Notes: a model not told the origin generated them from the sequence alone. Positions 22,501 to 33,831 are shown, counted from the first letter of the stretch. The stretch: 64,000 nt of DNA from Paraspadella gotoi (GCA_051294375.1 JBJCIZ010000028.1:675623-739622), one strand, 5' to 3'. A program made the numbers and translations.

Positions 22501-23692
22501 AAGGGATGCTCAGCGCGCGCGGGGCAGCCGAATCTGGCGCCGCTCCGCGTAGCGCCGGAACGACGACCGCCTCCGCCGCCTGCGGCCGCGCTGCCCGGTG
22601 TCGGCGAAGTAGCCCGTCGGCGGGGGTTGGGTCAGGCAGACGGTGGCGAAGAGGCGGACGACGCCCGACATCGAGAGAGGAAATCGTCTTGTTTCTCGAA
22701 TCGATCGTCGATGACTTGTAGCCGAGGGATTGGAGGTGGCCTGGTGGTGGTGGGGCGAGTGTGAGGGGGGAAAGGGAAGGTGGTAGAGAGGTAATTCATT
22801 GTCATATTTATTGGCAGAAGATTAGAGAGTAAGTAGAGAGGGATAAGAGTGAGAGAGAGAAAGAGAGAGTCATTAACTGGCTTCTCTTCACCCGCACCAT
22901 AACCAAGGTCATTGGTCAATATATAATCATTATCTAAACGATGCATAACCCATTTAAACTAAAACATGAAGCTCCTTACTCTTGTCTCGGATTGTCCCTC
23001 CTCCGTCTCGCGCGCGGGTAATGCGGCACCGTGAAATACGCAAGGCACCGTGGAACCGCGCCAGCAGCAGCCGACCGAAGGCGTCGCTGCTGGGTCCAGA
23101 GCGCCACCGCCACAGCAGCGACAGGAAACGCTCGTGCCTCTTGTTGAGGCGACGACTTCGCTACTCTAGACAAATTATTTTTAAACAAATCGTTAAAATA
23201 TTAATTAAATTTAACTTTTAGATAGTATTTATTTTACCTGCAAGACGATCTTTCTTTCGCCGTGAGATCCGTGACGAAGGCCTTGGCCTCGGGATGATCC
23301 GCGACGGAGACGACGGCGTCCTCCGGCTCCGGCGTCAGACGCGTCGACCTTCGTGGAGAGTCGACCAGTTTGCGAAAGTACAGTCACACGATTTATTGGA
23401 TCGAGGGTACAGTGGGCATCTTATCTGCGGGCGGTGGTCGGATTTTATATCTTGTTCAAATTTGCAAGCATATTGAGAAAAAAAACGCGTCTACACGAAA
23501 CAATTCACCAAAGTCATCGTCGTCCTCATCAAGTCCTACTTGCCCCGGATCGAGGCCGTGACCCTCGAGGGCCGCGCCGGACCCGTCACCCGGCTCAAGG
23601 AGTTCCTCCAGACGTCCGTCCTGCGCGGCGGCGTCGATCCGCCCGAGGGACAGCTGCCCGATCGATTCTGGAGCCCGGCGATGCAGAGATGA
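16586..23692 (+). CDS. GLE1: mRNA export factor GLE1, model broken by assembly
   Basis: GLE1 activates the helicase DBP5/DDX19 at the nuclear pore during mRNA export. Exon 1 (16586-17098) has 'SALRKTNMGRLTYKRDF', matching the GLE1 N-terminus, then a Ser/Pro-rich linker. Exon 2 (18022-18143) and exon 3 (18236 to about 19050) give the charged coiled coil and a K/E-rich stretch ending at 'KKLKFDLQ', after one frame change near 19010. The C-terminal domain is found at 21153-21322, 21395-21570 and 21806-22137, with blocks such as 'LGYKVIDDRFEKQDDFL', 'RMSGVVRLFA' and 'AWNWLIAHLRIEPVSD'. The last exon ends with 'YLPRIEAVTLEG' and 'FWSP', stop 23692. Its 5' part lies inverted at 22205-22257. Introns hold a minisatellite and misplaced DNA. 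Confidence 0.88.
17175..17985. repeat. Minisatellite in GLE1 intron 1, about 60-bp unit, 13 copies
   Basis: Each unit combines a GA tract, 'gataaacgtcggcgg', 'aatcaattgaccatc' and 'ctccacaagccaaag'. The 13 copies of the 'tcaattga' core are spaced about 53-65 bp. Copies near 17,800-17,960 are the most eroded. Confidence 0.9.
19060..20422 (-). other. Noisy inverted copy of the COX8/zinc-finger locus
   Basis: Read on the minus strand, about 19170-20420 follows 25930-27090: the COX8 coding start, its upstream DNA and exon 3 of the zinc-finger gene, in the right order. Divergence is high and mostly indels, including in coding parts (COX8 becomes unreadable), as expected of uncorrected long-read sequence. 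It interrupts GLE1 exactly where exon 3 should meet a GT donor. It ends in a 25-N gap. I treat it as a probable misassembly and not as a gene duplication. Confidence 0.7.
20423..20447. other. Assembly gap (25 N)
   Basis: Gap at the end of the inverted COX8/zinc-finger copy. Other N runs are at 14836-14845, 20597-20606, 22180-22204, 37427-37451 and 57370-57394; lengths are exactly 10 or 25, i.e. placeholders and not measured gaps. Confidence 0.95.
20538..20680. repeat. Direct repeat flanking a 10-N gap
   Basis: The sequence from 'aattaaagaatttttacc' to 'cagtctcctcggaggc' occurs twice (about 20530-20596 and 20614-20682), separated by a 10-N gap. The two copies differ at one position in the middle. 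This is most likely the same DNA placed twice at a contig join. Confidence 0.75.
20666..20709 (+). tRNA. 3' half of tRNA-Leu, with CCA, pseudogene
   Basis: The stretch carries a variable arm (ctcctcggagg), a perfect T-arm (gtggg, ttcgaat, cccac) and the acceptor strand cgctgcc, followed by a-cca. This matches the 3' half of animal tRNA-Leu of the UAG/AAG type. The 5' half is absent: upstream is AT-rich unrelated sequence. A CCA end is not encoded in eukaryotic tRNA genes, so this looks like a copy of a mature tRNA 3' fragment, or a chance CCA. Confidence 0.7.
21120..23480. repeat. Large palindrome over GLE1 C-terminal exons
   Basis: The left arm (about 21120-22179) and right arm (about 22400-23460) are inverted copies, including exons, introns and splice sites. 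The left arm ends in a 25-N gap (22180-22204). The spacer 22205-22380 is single-copy and holds, on the minus strand, the acceptor and first part of the last GLE1 exon (22205-22257). The arms differ by many small indels, with the right arm often the noisier one. This suggests a fold-back long read or an inverted contig placement. Confidence 0.85.
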
Positions 23693-24400
23693 AAATTGGG
23701 ATGGGGAAAAACCACGTTGATATTTTTTTTGGGGGGAAGATTCGATTAATTTCACGTCTTAACTATTTGAGAGTTTTATGAATATTTTTACGATAATTGT
23801 TGTTTAGTAAAATTCGAGAGAAAATGATTGATGAAACGTGTTGTAAAAAAAAAAAATCCGTGGGTCATTTTTTTTAAAAACTCACTTTTTTACGATTGTT
23901 GACTTTCTCAATAAAGCACCACTGTTAGTAACAGGGAATTTCCTTTTTACCTTTCCCTCTCGCGTGCTTATTTAAATCTCTGACTTTTGTTTTCCCTTCG
24001 ATCGATGGACGCGTCCACTCGATCGGGGAAGAAATAACAGAGGGCGCGGCGGTTCCGAGTAAACAATACAGACCTTTTCACGCGTCCCATAAAAAAAACC
24101 CAGATTTTATTCGATTGTGATAAAGAATCGATCAGCGTTTAAATATATGTTGAAAACGATGAATACAATCTCCTGTTAATTTGTTGAACTTTTTCGATCT
24201 CTCCTCTTTTCTAGCAAGAGAAAATATACGAGTGAGAAGCAACATTATTTTTTTTTCTAATATTATCCAAATTTCGCGATGAAGCAAAACGATTCTTGTT
24301 TTGAGTGGAAAATTTAAAAAAAAAACGAAACAAAAATGATTTAAAATGAAATAAAATCACTTCTTCCGCCGAAAGTCGAGGGACATAATCCAAAAAAACC

Positions 24401-27400
24401 ATGAAAAAAGAAAGTCCTTTCGCCCTGGAGCTGGAGGACATCTTCCTCCAAGTACAGCAACTCCTTCATCGAGGATCGAGGAGCGACTGGACGTCGATCA
24501 AGGACGAGACGCGACAACGTGTCGTCATCCTCCGCCGATCGGATGAAGAGGATGAGCGTCTTTGTGAAGAAGACGTTAAACTCTGTGGGGTAAAACAGGA
24601 AGGGGACGTAGACTTGTCGCCTTGTCGGTCTCTCTTGTCGGCAGCTCGCCCCGTCGTCGTCTTGAATCGAGTTTTCGTTGAGCCGAGGATGAAATTGGAA
24701 CCGAAGGAAGAGACGAGCGGATCGAGGAAAGGTAATGTTCACGACGACGATCTCGAAGAGGGCTACGGCGACGACGATAACGACGAAAAAGACGACGAAA
24801 ACGACACCGGCGCTGATAGCGATTTCGTTTGCGAAGAGCAAGAATACTACAACGACGACGACGACGCTCCTCTTTCCAAATCCAAACCCGCCAAAAACCG
24901 CAACCGTCGTCCCGCCAAACTCTCCAGCCTCCGAAAACGGGGTCGCCCTCCAATCCTCCGCCCCCACAACCTTTCGCCGGCCGAGATCGCGGCCAAGATG
25001 CGGGAGATCTCCCTCGATCCCTCGACGGGCTCCTGGAGATGCCCCCACGAGGGCTGCGGATCTCTCTCGGCGTCGCGAAAGGCCGCCCTGAGCCATTTTA
25101 AGGCGTTCCACTGCGGACGGTTTCACAGGTGTCGTTATTGTCCGCGCGCGATGGTCAGCAAGGCAATGGTCCTTCAACACGAGGACTTTGCGCATCCAGA
25201 GTCCGTTCCGGTGGACGCCCCGTTTTTTTGCGAACACTGCGGACAAAGGTGCGTCGTTGAATTTGTTAGCGGGGATGGAGACGGGAATGATGTGTATTTT
25301 TAGTTATAAAGTTAAATTTAAATTGATTTTATCCAAAACTTGATCGTAATCACCAAACATTCGAATCTTTTTATATAATTCGAATTTTGAGATGGTCATA
25401 AACCTGTTGTTGGGACGACGACACTCATTAATAAAATTTTTATAATTCACCAAGTCACAATTCGTTTCTCCTTCCCAGGTTCCGAAGCAACTTTAACCTC
25501 TCGACTCACAAGCGAAAAGTTCACAGCCTCGGCTCACCGTCGTCGTCGTCTTTTCCCGGACTCTTGTGCAAGGAATGTCCCTTCGCCGCCCGGTCGGCGC
25601 CAAACGCGGAGGGCCTCTCGATGAAGAAGCTTCTCCATCGCCACTACGAGGAGTGCCATCCGGACGCCATGGTCGCCTGCTTGGCGGAGGGCTGTTCGAA
25701 AAGATTCCATGTCGCCCGGCTCATGCAGGTTGGGGGGAGGAATATACATTCACCGAGCTCGATCGCATACATTTGCTGAACATTGAGCGTTAATATTTAA
25801 ATCTCATTTGCATATAGTAGTCATATTTAAGTTTAGAAGACTAATGTAACGAATCTTCTAATTCGGAATGACTAATTGAATATAAAATTAATCCATAGCT
25901 TATATTAATATTTTCTTTTATCGTTTGCTGTGATAATTTGGCTCGTCTCGTTTTATTGCGGGTCTGAAACGCATCGAGTTGTATTAGTTTTTCAATTGCT
26001 TTCCTATCTTTAATAATGTAATTTAGTTTATTAGTTAACGATTAAAAGGTATGATTTAAAAAAAAAAGATACACCCATATGTTCTCCTTTTGAAAATAAA
26101 TCGAACGCTCCTCTCCTTCCCCCCCCCTCACTTCCCCGAAGGAACACTACAAAAAGGACCACCTCGGCGAACGCATCTCCTGCGCCTTTTGCTCAAAGGA
26201 ATACGTCAACCGTCCCGCCTACACCGTCCACTTGGACCGGGACCACTCGCAGCAGCAGGGCAAGCCGCTCCGCTTCGTCTGCTCCATACCCGGCTGCGCC
26301 CGCGCCTTCTCGACGCAGCGGAACCTCACCTATCACAAGAACAACAACCACCGGAAGCCGGAGAAGCGACGGGAGTGCGAGGAATGCGGGAAGTCGGTTC
26401 TCTCTCTCAGTCAGCACCGCTACGTCGCTCATTCCAGGTGAGAGAAGAATTAAGGGGAGAGGGGGGGTAAGTGGGTGAGGTTTTTTCAATCGGATTTGCT
26501 AACGTCGGTTTGTCATCGTCGTTCGATAAATGGGACGAAACTGGATCTTGTCAATATTCAATTTATTCATTATTAAAAAAAAAAAAAAACTTGATTAATA
26601 AAAATAACGGCGTGGAAATATTGACGATGGAAATTGAAAAAAGTCTGTGTGGAAAAAAAAAAGTGACTCACTGCGTCGCTTCGCCAAAACCCATGGAATT
26701 TTTCGAATTTTTTCGAAAAACAAACAAACAAAACAAATAAATGTTTATCTTATTTGACGCCTTATTCAATTTTTTGATGGCCACTTGTTAACGATCTGTC
26801 TTTCGATATCCTTTCTTCATTGGGGTTTTTTTACTCTCAATCTGCCTTTTCTTTTTACCTAGAAATTCATTGTAGCCCCCCCAAAAAATATATTAAAAAT
26901 GTCGGTTGGATTTGCGACGAAAGCGGCTTCCCTCTTCCGCCCGGCGACGCGACTCGCCCTTCAGCCGATCAGGCGTTACCAGATCAACACCCCGCCGCGT
27001 TACAAGTTGAACCAGACGGAGAAGATCATCGGCGGGGTCGCTCTCTTCGTCGGCATGTTCTTTCCCGCCGGATACATCATGACCCATCTGGATTGTTACC
27101 GAGGCGGAGAGGTGGAGGAATGAGGGACGGCGGAGGGAGAGAGAGGGAGAGACTCCTTAAATATTTATAAAACTGAAGAGGAGGTTTTTGAGTGGATTTT
27201 GTCGCGCATTATCGTCCGATTGGAGAGAGGAGAGAGAGAGAGAGAAAAAGACGATGGATCGTTTCAAAGGTGCGATTTTCTTTATTAAGTTTGAATATTT
27301 TGATAAATTTTTACAGATATTTTTTTTTCTTTCTCTTTGTCCAGCATCTACGATTTTCCGGTGAACTGGGGGAAAAACCTTCTTCGAAGAAAAATTCGTT

Positions 27401-28360
27401 TGTTTTTGTGTCATTTTTGGACTAAAAATTTCACGATTTGTTTTCGCTCGAATTTTGGATAGAAAAAAAAACTTGTTTTCGTGCTAATTGACGGTATTCT
27501 ATTTTAATGAGATGCATCGTCTTTCTCTCTCTCTTTACAGATTAAAAAATATATTAAGACACGAACGTAACCAGAGCAAAAACATTTTTTTTAAATTGTT
27601 TGCTCGTGTGAATCATTAAATTAACCATGGATCACAAAAAGCATATTACCGTCTCATCAGAATAATTAAATGTGTGATTAAGATATTATGATGATTAAAT
27701 TATTAAGAAATAATTAAACCAAAAAACAAACATATTCATTTGCCACGGTAAAAAAAAAAAAGATTGGACTTTAAAGGCAATAAAGTTATCAATACTTGAT
27801 CAAAATACGACAAATGATATTGATTATTGATGAACCGAATAATAATAATAATACTAAAAAACCCATTAGTTGCATCCGTTACACTCTCGCCATTAACTCA
27901 TCTTTCCAGACAAGCTCCGGTCTCCTGCTCCCATTGCGACTCCGTCTACACCAACGACGTCTCCCTCCGGCGTCACGTGATCCGTCGACATCCGGAAACT
28001 CTCGGCCTCCCGCCGGAAACCCGCGTCCCTTGCGATCGATGCGGAAAAATCCTGGGCTCCAAAAACACTCTCGCCCGTCACGTGGCCAACGTCCACGGAG
28101 GCCGTCGTTTCAAGTGCGATTCTTGCGAGAAACAGTACGTGTCGCAGGCCGATCTCAAGTCGCACGTCCTCGCCGCGCACGAAGGGATCAAGGTGCACTG
28201 TCGCGTGTGCACGTGGTCGTTTGCGCGCGCGTCGGATCGGAATCGTCACGAGAAGAAGGCGCACGGAGGCGTAGCTGGGGTGGGGGGGCGGGGGGAAGGC
28301 GGGAATGAGAAAGGGGGTTTGAGAGAAGGGGTAGTTGGAGGGAGGGGAGGGGGATGGTAA
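24401..28360 (+). CDS. C2H2 zinc-finger protein with acidic region and AT-hook
   Basis: Four exons: 24401-25248, 25479-25728, 26142-26437 and 27910-28360, with phases that fit (total 1845 nt, 614 residues). Residues about 120-155 are strongly acidic, followed by a basic AT-hook-like 'RKRGRPP'. Then come many C2H2 fingers, e.g. 'CPHEGCGSLSASRKAALSH', 'CRYCPRAMVSKAMVLQH', 'CEHCG', 'CSIPGCARAFSTQRNLTYH', 'CSHCDSVYTNDVSLRRH' and 'CDSCEKQYVSQADLKSH'. The tail is glycine-rich. It is a nuclear DNA-binding protein by architecture. I could not match it to a named orthologue; HINFP-like families are possible. Intron 3 (26438-27909) contains COX8. Confidence 0.8.
26899..27123 (+). CDS. COX8: Cytochrome c oxidase subunit 8
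   Basis: An intronless 74-residue protein. The first about 30 residues are Arg/Ala/Ser-rich without acids (SVGFATKAASLFRPATRLA), a mitochondrial presequence. The mature part has one membrane helix (about 45-62) and ends 'FPAGYIMTHLDCYRGGE', matching the COX8 signature of P-A-G-[WY]-[IV]-[LM]-x-H-L then Y-R. It is a small nuclear-encoded subunit of respiratory complex IV in the inner membrane. The gene lies on the same strand inside intron 3 of the zinc-finger gene, so it needs its own promoter or reflects shared transcription. Confidence 0.85.
   Translation: MSVGFATKAASLFRPATRLALQPIRRYQINTPPRYKLNQTEKIIGGVALFVGMFFPAGYIMTHLDCYRGGEVEE
27124..27909. other. Rest of zinc-finger intron 3; no gene seen
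   Basis: AT-rich sequence with GA tracts near 27225. The stretch has no credible ORF or RNA gene. It ends in the pyrimidine-rich acceptor 'catctttccag' at 27909. Confidence 0.6.
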
Positions 28361-28394
28361 AGGGGATGAGGCGAGAAGGGGGGATAGGTGACCC

Positions 28395-28630
28395 CTTTAC
28401 CCAAATCTACTCTGGATAGACATATTCTTATATAACCCTATTCTTATACAAAACTGATCTGACAAAATTAGACCTATTCTTATATAACCCTATTCTTATA
28501 CAAAACTGATCTGACAAAATTAGACCTATTCTTATATTGTAAGAGATGATTATTTAATATATCTGGCAACAGAGCCCCCCTTATAATATAACCCTATTCT
28601 TATACAAAACTGATCTGACAAAATTCATGG
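28395..28630. repeat. Tandem repeat, about 53-bp unit
   Basis: The motif 'ctattcttatataacc' plus 'caaaactgatctgacaaaat' occurs three to four times between the zinc-finger gene and IMP3. The third unit is interrupted by about 50 bp of unrelated sequence. Confidence 0.75.
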
Positions 28631-28965
28631 GGTCCATCTATGTTGGACTGCCGAAAATAGTTTCGCTATAGTTTCTTGTTCGTACCGTTGATTTTGATAT
28701 TGAGAAACTAAGCCTCTTGGTCCCTTGGAAGATTTTTCGGTCCTGATATTTAATTTTATTTTGTTTTTAGTTTTATTACATTTCATTTTTTGGAGGTCGT
28801 CGTTGCTTACGACTCTGTGATACGAATTTTTTCTTTGACTTTTTGTTGACTTTTTCGTTGCACATAATCATTTCGTTCTTTTTGACAATCATGTTTTTTT
28901 TACACGTACATCAATTTTATTTCATTTAAATTAGTTTAAAAAAAAAAAAAAAACGCGCAACAAAA

Positions 28966-30575
28966 ATGCGTAAACTCAAGCATCACGAGCGAAAACTTCT
29001 CAAGAAAAGTCGACTTCATCTCTTGGAAAGCGGACGACAATCTGAAGGAGGTGAAAGTCCTCCGTCGTATCGCGTCCAAAAGCCGGGAACACTACGCCAA
29101 GTACCTGCAAACTCTCTTCCGGCATCCACGATCTGCTCAAGAGCCTCCTCGCTCTTCAGCCAAAGATCCTTTCAGGATCAGAGCCTCCGCGCAGTTTCTG
29201 GACAAGCTCTACGGCATGGGGCTCATTCCGGACAAGTCCAGGCGAGTTTGTTGGTTTAGATGTAAAAGGAAGGAGACTCATTTAGTTTGATTTTTCAATG
29301 TGAACACAGATACTAGGAAAGTCGAATTTGAATGTTAAAAACAGTTAGCTTAACTAATGACTAACCGAAAGAATCTTCATCTTTTCCTCCTACTCTCTCT
29401 CTCTCTCTCTCTCTCCTCTCTCTGCTGCTTTCTCTCTCTGTGTGTTTTAGTATTGGCCCATCAGCATTAATAGACAAAAGGACCCATAAGACGTACTCGA
29501 TACTGTCCAGGGTCAAGTGTAATCATTTCTATTTCTCTCTCTCTTCTCACACACACAGTTTGCAAGCCATCGTTCAAAAAGTTGGACCCATCTCCTTCTG
29601 CCGTCGACGCCTTCCGGTAATGATGCGGAGGATCGGGATGGTCGAACGCCTCGTCGACGCCGTCAAGTTCGTCGAGCAAGGTTAGTATGATGATGACGAT
29701 AACCTTGATGCTGTTAAAAATGAAGATGATGGCCATGACCACATTGACGAACTCTTATAACGGATGATATCAGCAATAAATCTCGAAGTGACAGTTTTAC
29801 AAGAGTTTATTTGTATGAAATAACAGTAGGCAAAATCTAGAGAATATTTATCCAGCTCTTTCTTTTGTGAGCGCAAGAAACAATCTGATAAGAAGATTCT
29901 CAGCAAGCCTCTAACCCTACAATTGTTATTCCCTCTCTAACCCCACCAAGTCCCCGGGCCGTATCTTATTGGCCCACAATGAAACTCCCCAATCCTTTTC
30001 TTGGTTGTGATTGGCCCGTGGCCTTCTTGGGGAAGTCTCTTTGTTCGGTCATTGGTACCTTGGTAAGTGAAGCCTCGTTGGGCTGCATCTCCTGCCGCGG
30101 CTGCTGATGGCGGGCTCTCCTGCTCCATGGTGCTGAGGGCGAGGGGAGGAAATCTGCAGCTTTTACGGTCCTATTCGTTGATGACCAATTGCAGATACCA
30201 CTTCCAACTCCATTAAGACTTTGACCATGATGATAACATGGATGATGACAATGATGATGAACAATGGTTTATTTGGTCATTGTTCATGCTGATAATGATG
30301 ATGAATATGATAATGACCTTGATCATTGCAGAAACCACTTCCATGATAATAATGACAAGGCAACGTTAATAACCGAGACAATTTTCATGGTGTCGCTTAC
30401 TCTTTCCCCTTCTCTTTCCGCAGGTCACGTCCGCGTAGGGACGACCCTCGTCACCGACCCCGCCTACCTCGTGACGCGTAACATGGAAGACTTCATCACT
30501 TGGACTCATTCCTCCGCCATTCGAAAACACGTCATGCAATACAACGAAGCGAGAGACGATTTCGACACCTTGTGA
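28966..30575 (+). CDS. IMP3: U3 snoRNP protein IMP3, with three single-base indels
   Basis: IMP3 bridges U3 snoRNA and pre-18S rRNA in the small-subunit processome. Exons 28966-29241, 29559-29680 and 30424-30575 give about 182 residues once indels are allowed (human 184). Visible blocks are '[14 protein letters not shown]', '[14 protein letters not shown]', '[17 protein letters not shown]', 'SFCRRRLP', '[10 protein letters not shown]' and the S4-type RNA-binding end '[18 protein letters not shown]'. One extra A in the A-run near 29003, and a compensating pair at about 29110 and 29165, shift frame inside exon 1; correct IMP3 sense can be read in the alternate frames. Intron 1 starts with GC, not GT. 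Confidence 0.93.
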
Positions 30576-30978
30576 CGTTTCCGGGGTTGGCGTTATTGCG
30601 TCGTGATCCGAATCGGTTCGGAATCAAAAGTGGCGGCTTGTGATCGTTTAGAAAGAGGCCACTCTATGTATCCCGCATGATTTGGGGTCGTGACGGAATT
30701 ATTGTTGACTTTTATTTTATTTTTTTTTTTAAAGCGCAGTTTTAAAAATACTTGAAACTTTTAGAAAGATAGCGTGTAGTGGTCTCAATCATTGCAACGG
30801 AGCGACGCGATCTTTAAAATACAGTTAATACTTAAGTCTGTTACTTTTTTGTTATTTATTGCCTTTGTTAATTCGTTTCAGGCTAAAAAATAATGTGCAT
30901 TTAAGGGGAAATTTCTTTTTTCATTCTAAAAAAAAACTATTAACGCCAAAACCAAAAACAAAACAAAAAAATCCCGAA

Positions 30979-32910
30979 ATGGCGACGCCTCCCTCCATTA
31001 AATGGACCCCTTTGAAGCTAATGCACATGGAATACCCAGAGGGCGACCAGTTGGGCCACGTGCTGGCATGGTGCTCCATGCTGCCATTCTTCATCTTCGC
31101 CGGGATGTTGACCTTGGTGCTGTTTCGCCGAGACCTCCACACCATTTGCTTCACCGGAGGTCAGCTCGCCAACGAGGCCTTCAACCTTCTTCTCAAAAGG
31201 ATCATCAAACAGCCGAGACCCGACGTGCGACACACCGTGCATTTAGGTCGGTAGATGGATAATTATTTATTATTTATTAATATTATTATTATTCTGTTAT
31301 TATTATATTATTTGTTAACTTGTCGGATTCGTCGCATTCGTGGTTAAAATAATTCCGGGTTAAATTTTACTTTCGCCGACCGGGGTTTTTTGGCGTCTTT
31401 TGAAAAACCACTTAAAAATTTTTATTTTATTTTTTTTAAAATTTATTATTTAATAATTTTAACCCTAACTACCCCTAACCTTAAACTTCCCCCAAAACCA
31501 CCCTTAGCCCTAAACTCCCCCGTAACTCCGGTCGGCGAAAGTAAAATTAACCCGAATTGGGCTTCAAATGTTTTTATAAAAGATAACAATTTTCGAATTT
31601 TTTTTTTTCATAAACTGCAGTCGTTGATGAAATAAAAAAAAAAGTTTCAAAACTCTGCTAAGAATTGGATGTATATTTCAGATCGGAAATGTAATACAAA
31701 TAATTAACTAACGATAACTAATAAAAAAAATTTAATCTGTGCCAGAATTAGAATTTTTTTTTTTTCAATTCGATTTGATATTTAATAATAATTAGTCTGT
31801 TTTTTTTTTTCCTCCAATTTTCCCCCTCTCAATCTCCCCCATCTCCCCCCTTTCCCCCTCCAGTGGAGCACGGCATGCCGTCTTCCCATTCTCAATTCGT
31901 CTGGTTCTTCTCCATCTACTTCCTCCTCTTCGTCGTCTTCCGCGTCGTCGAGGATTCGAGATGGTGGAAGCCGGCCGTCGGCGCCGTCGCCGTCGTCGCC
32001 GCCGTCGTCGTCTCCTACTCGCGGATCTACCTCGACTACCACACGCCCGCGCAAGGTCGGTGGGGGAGATCGGGGAATTACCAGCGAGCGATGTCGTAAC
32101 GCGGATTGCGGAGCAATAGACTTTGATTCCTTTGATTATTGGGAATTGATTGATTGTTTATTATTGGGAATGATTGATTATTGGGAATGATTGATTGATT
32201 GTTTATTATTGGGAATGATTGATTGATTGTTGATTATTGGGAATTGATTGATTGTTGATTATTGGGAATGATTGATTGTTGATTATTGGGAATTGATTGA
32301 TTGATTGATTATTTGGCGAATTTATTTGTATTGTGGGTCGATTGAACCTAACATTAGCGTTAGGGAAAAGTTTTTGAAAAAAGCCATAAGTGACTTAATT
32401 CATTTTTATTCCTTATTCACCGATAAATTATTTCTTGTAACCAAGTCATAGGAGCGTTAGTTAAGCTCACCTAACATTTCTCAATTCTCATTGCCCAATC
32501 AATAAACTATATTAGGTTCGAATTATGTTACGTTTAATGTATCTCTTTGACTTTATTCCCTCGACTGTATTTTTACTTTTCATTTTTTCTTTTGATTTAA
32601 CCCCCCTAACTCCCATTTACTCCCCTCCCCCCATTTCCTTCCCCCCCCCTTCCCTTCCCCAAATCCCTCTCCACCCATCTCCAGTCTTTGCCGGTTCTTT
32701 AATCGGCGCCGCCTTCGCCGTCCTCTTCTTCGTCTTCGTCCAACGAATCCTGACTCCCTCTTCCCCATCGTCGCCGCTTCGCCTCTCGCCGAGTTCTTCC
32801 TCCTTCGAGACACGACGCTCATCCCCAACCTCTTGGCCTTCGAATACGCCACTTCCCGGGCCGAGGCGAGGAAGCGCGCCAAGCGGGTCGAGGCTAAGAA
32901 GGGCGAGTAG
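30979..32910 (+). CDS. DOLPP1: Dolichyldiphosphatase 1
   Basis: DOLPP1 removes a phosphate from dolichyl diphosphate in the ER lumen, recycling the N-glycosylation carrier. Exons: 30979-31246, 31864-32055 and 32685-32910, phases consistent. All three PAP2 phosphatase motifs are present: 'KRIIKQPRP' (K-x6-RP), 'GMPSSHSQ' and 'SRIYLDYH' (SR-x5-H). Several membrane helices are visible. In exon 3 the frame shifts after 'FVQRILTP': one missing C in a C-run (about 32757) restores the family C-terminus with '[13 protein letters not shown]', '[13 protein letters not shown]' and stop at 32910. The corrected length is about 229 residues, like the human protein. Confidence 0.94.
32105..32310. repeat. 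Tandem 'ttgattgattattgggaa' repeats in DOLPP1 intron 2
   Basis: About seven copies of a 20-30-bp unit based on 'gattattgggaatgattg'. This is simple slippage-type sequence. Confidence 0.8.
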
Positions 32911-33831
32911 TGACTCCCGAGGAGCGACCTTCCTGCAAAGCGCTCCAAAACTCCGCCGCTACGAACTCGTTACACGGTTTTTTTTTTGTTTTTTTTTTTT
33001 TTTAGTTGTGAATTTTGCGCGCGGGCGTGCGCGGTGAGTGGTGCGACTTCGTGAGAAATGTTTTTTTTTTTTAATATATATAAATCCAATTGACTTTTTT
33101 TAAAAATATTTTTATTATTATTATTATTATTTTCGCCGTTAAAGATTCGCGCGACTATTATGTCCTCGTTCGCGTTGTTTTCGTCTATCGATTTTTTTTT
33201 TGGGGGGGGGTGGATGGTTTTCTGGGGTTTTTTTTTTTCTTCTAACATTTTGTTACATATTATTAAATTGTCGATTTTTGTTAAATATCATTGAATTTTC
33301 GATTTTTGTTTTTAATTAACTTTAATTTAAAAGTAGCCGTAGGATTTCCAAGAATTGAAATTGGGGGTATTCGGATTATAAATACATATATACAGTAGCA
33401 TCCGTCTAGAATTTCTGAGACGGCAAGCTCTGTATATCGTCGTCGTCGACTTCGCTATCTTAAAAAAAAGTGTTGCGAGGCTTTAATGTTTATGAAATAT
33501 CTCGAAATGCGATATAATAATAAAGTTCGGAAACAGGTATATTTATTATTTTTTTTTTAATTTTTTGGGGGGACAAAGAAATTTGGGCCTAATTTTCAAC
33601 AAATGCCCCATTTTATCTAAAATTCGAAATTAGCTTAATTTTTTTTAATTGAAAAAAAAAATGAATAGAATATATATCAATTTATGGCTTCATACAGGAT
33701 ATTTTGCGTACTCGTCGTAAGCGGTTTTATTGGTTTGTCCTATCGTTTTTGTTGTTTGGCGGCGTTTAAAACGCGTACTTTGAATATGAGCGGATAGCTC
33801 GGAGAAAAGAGATAATCAAAAACCTCCAATT
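32911..33831. other. Gap between DOLPP1 and minus-strand genes; no gene seen
   Basis: The stretch is T-rich with several homopolymers and a TTA microsatellite (33110-33130). No ORF or RNA gene is supported. It separates the plus-strand conserved cluster from the minus-strand multigene region (convergent transcription). Confidence 0.6.

Noticed and set aside
24401-28360. Naming the zinc-finger gene HINFP
   Set aside because: Finger number and order do not match what I know of HINFP well enough; the AT-hook and acidic region are not diagnostic.
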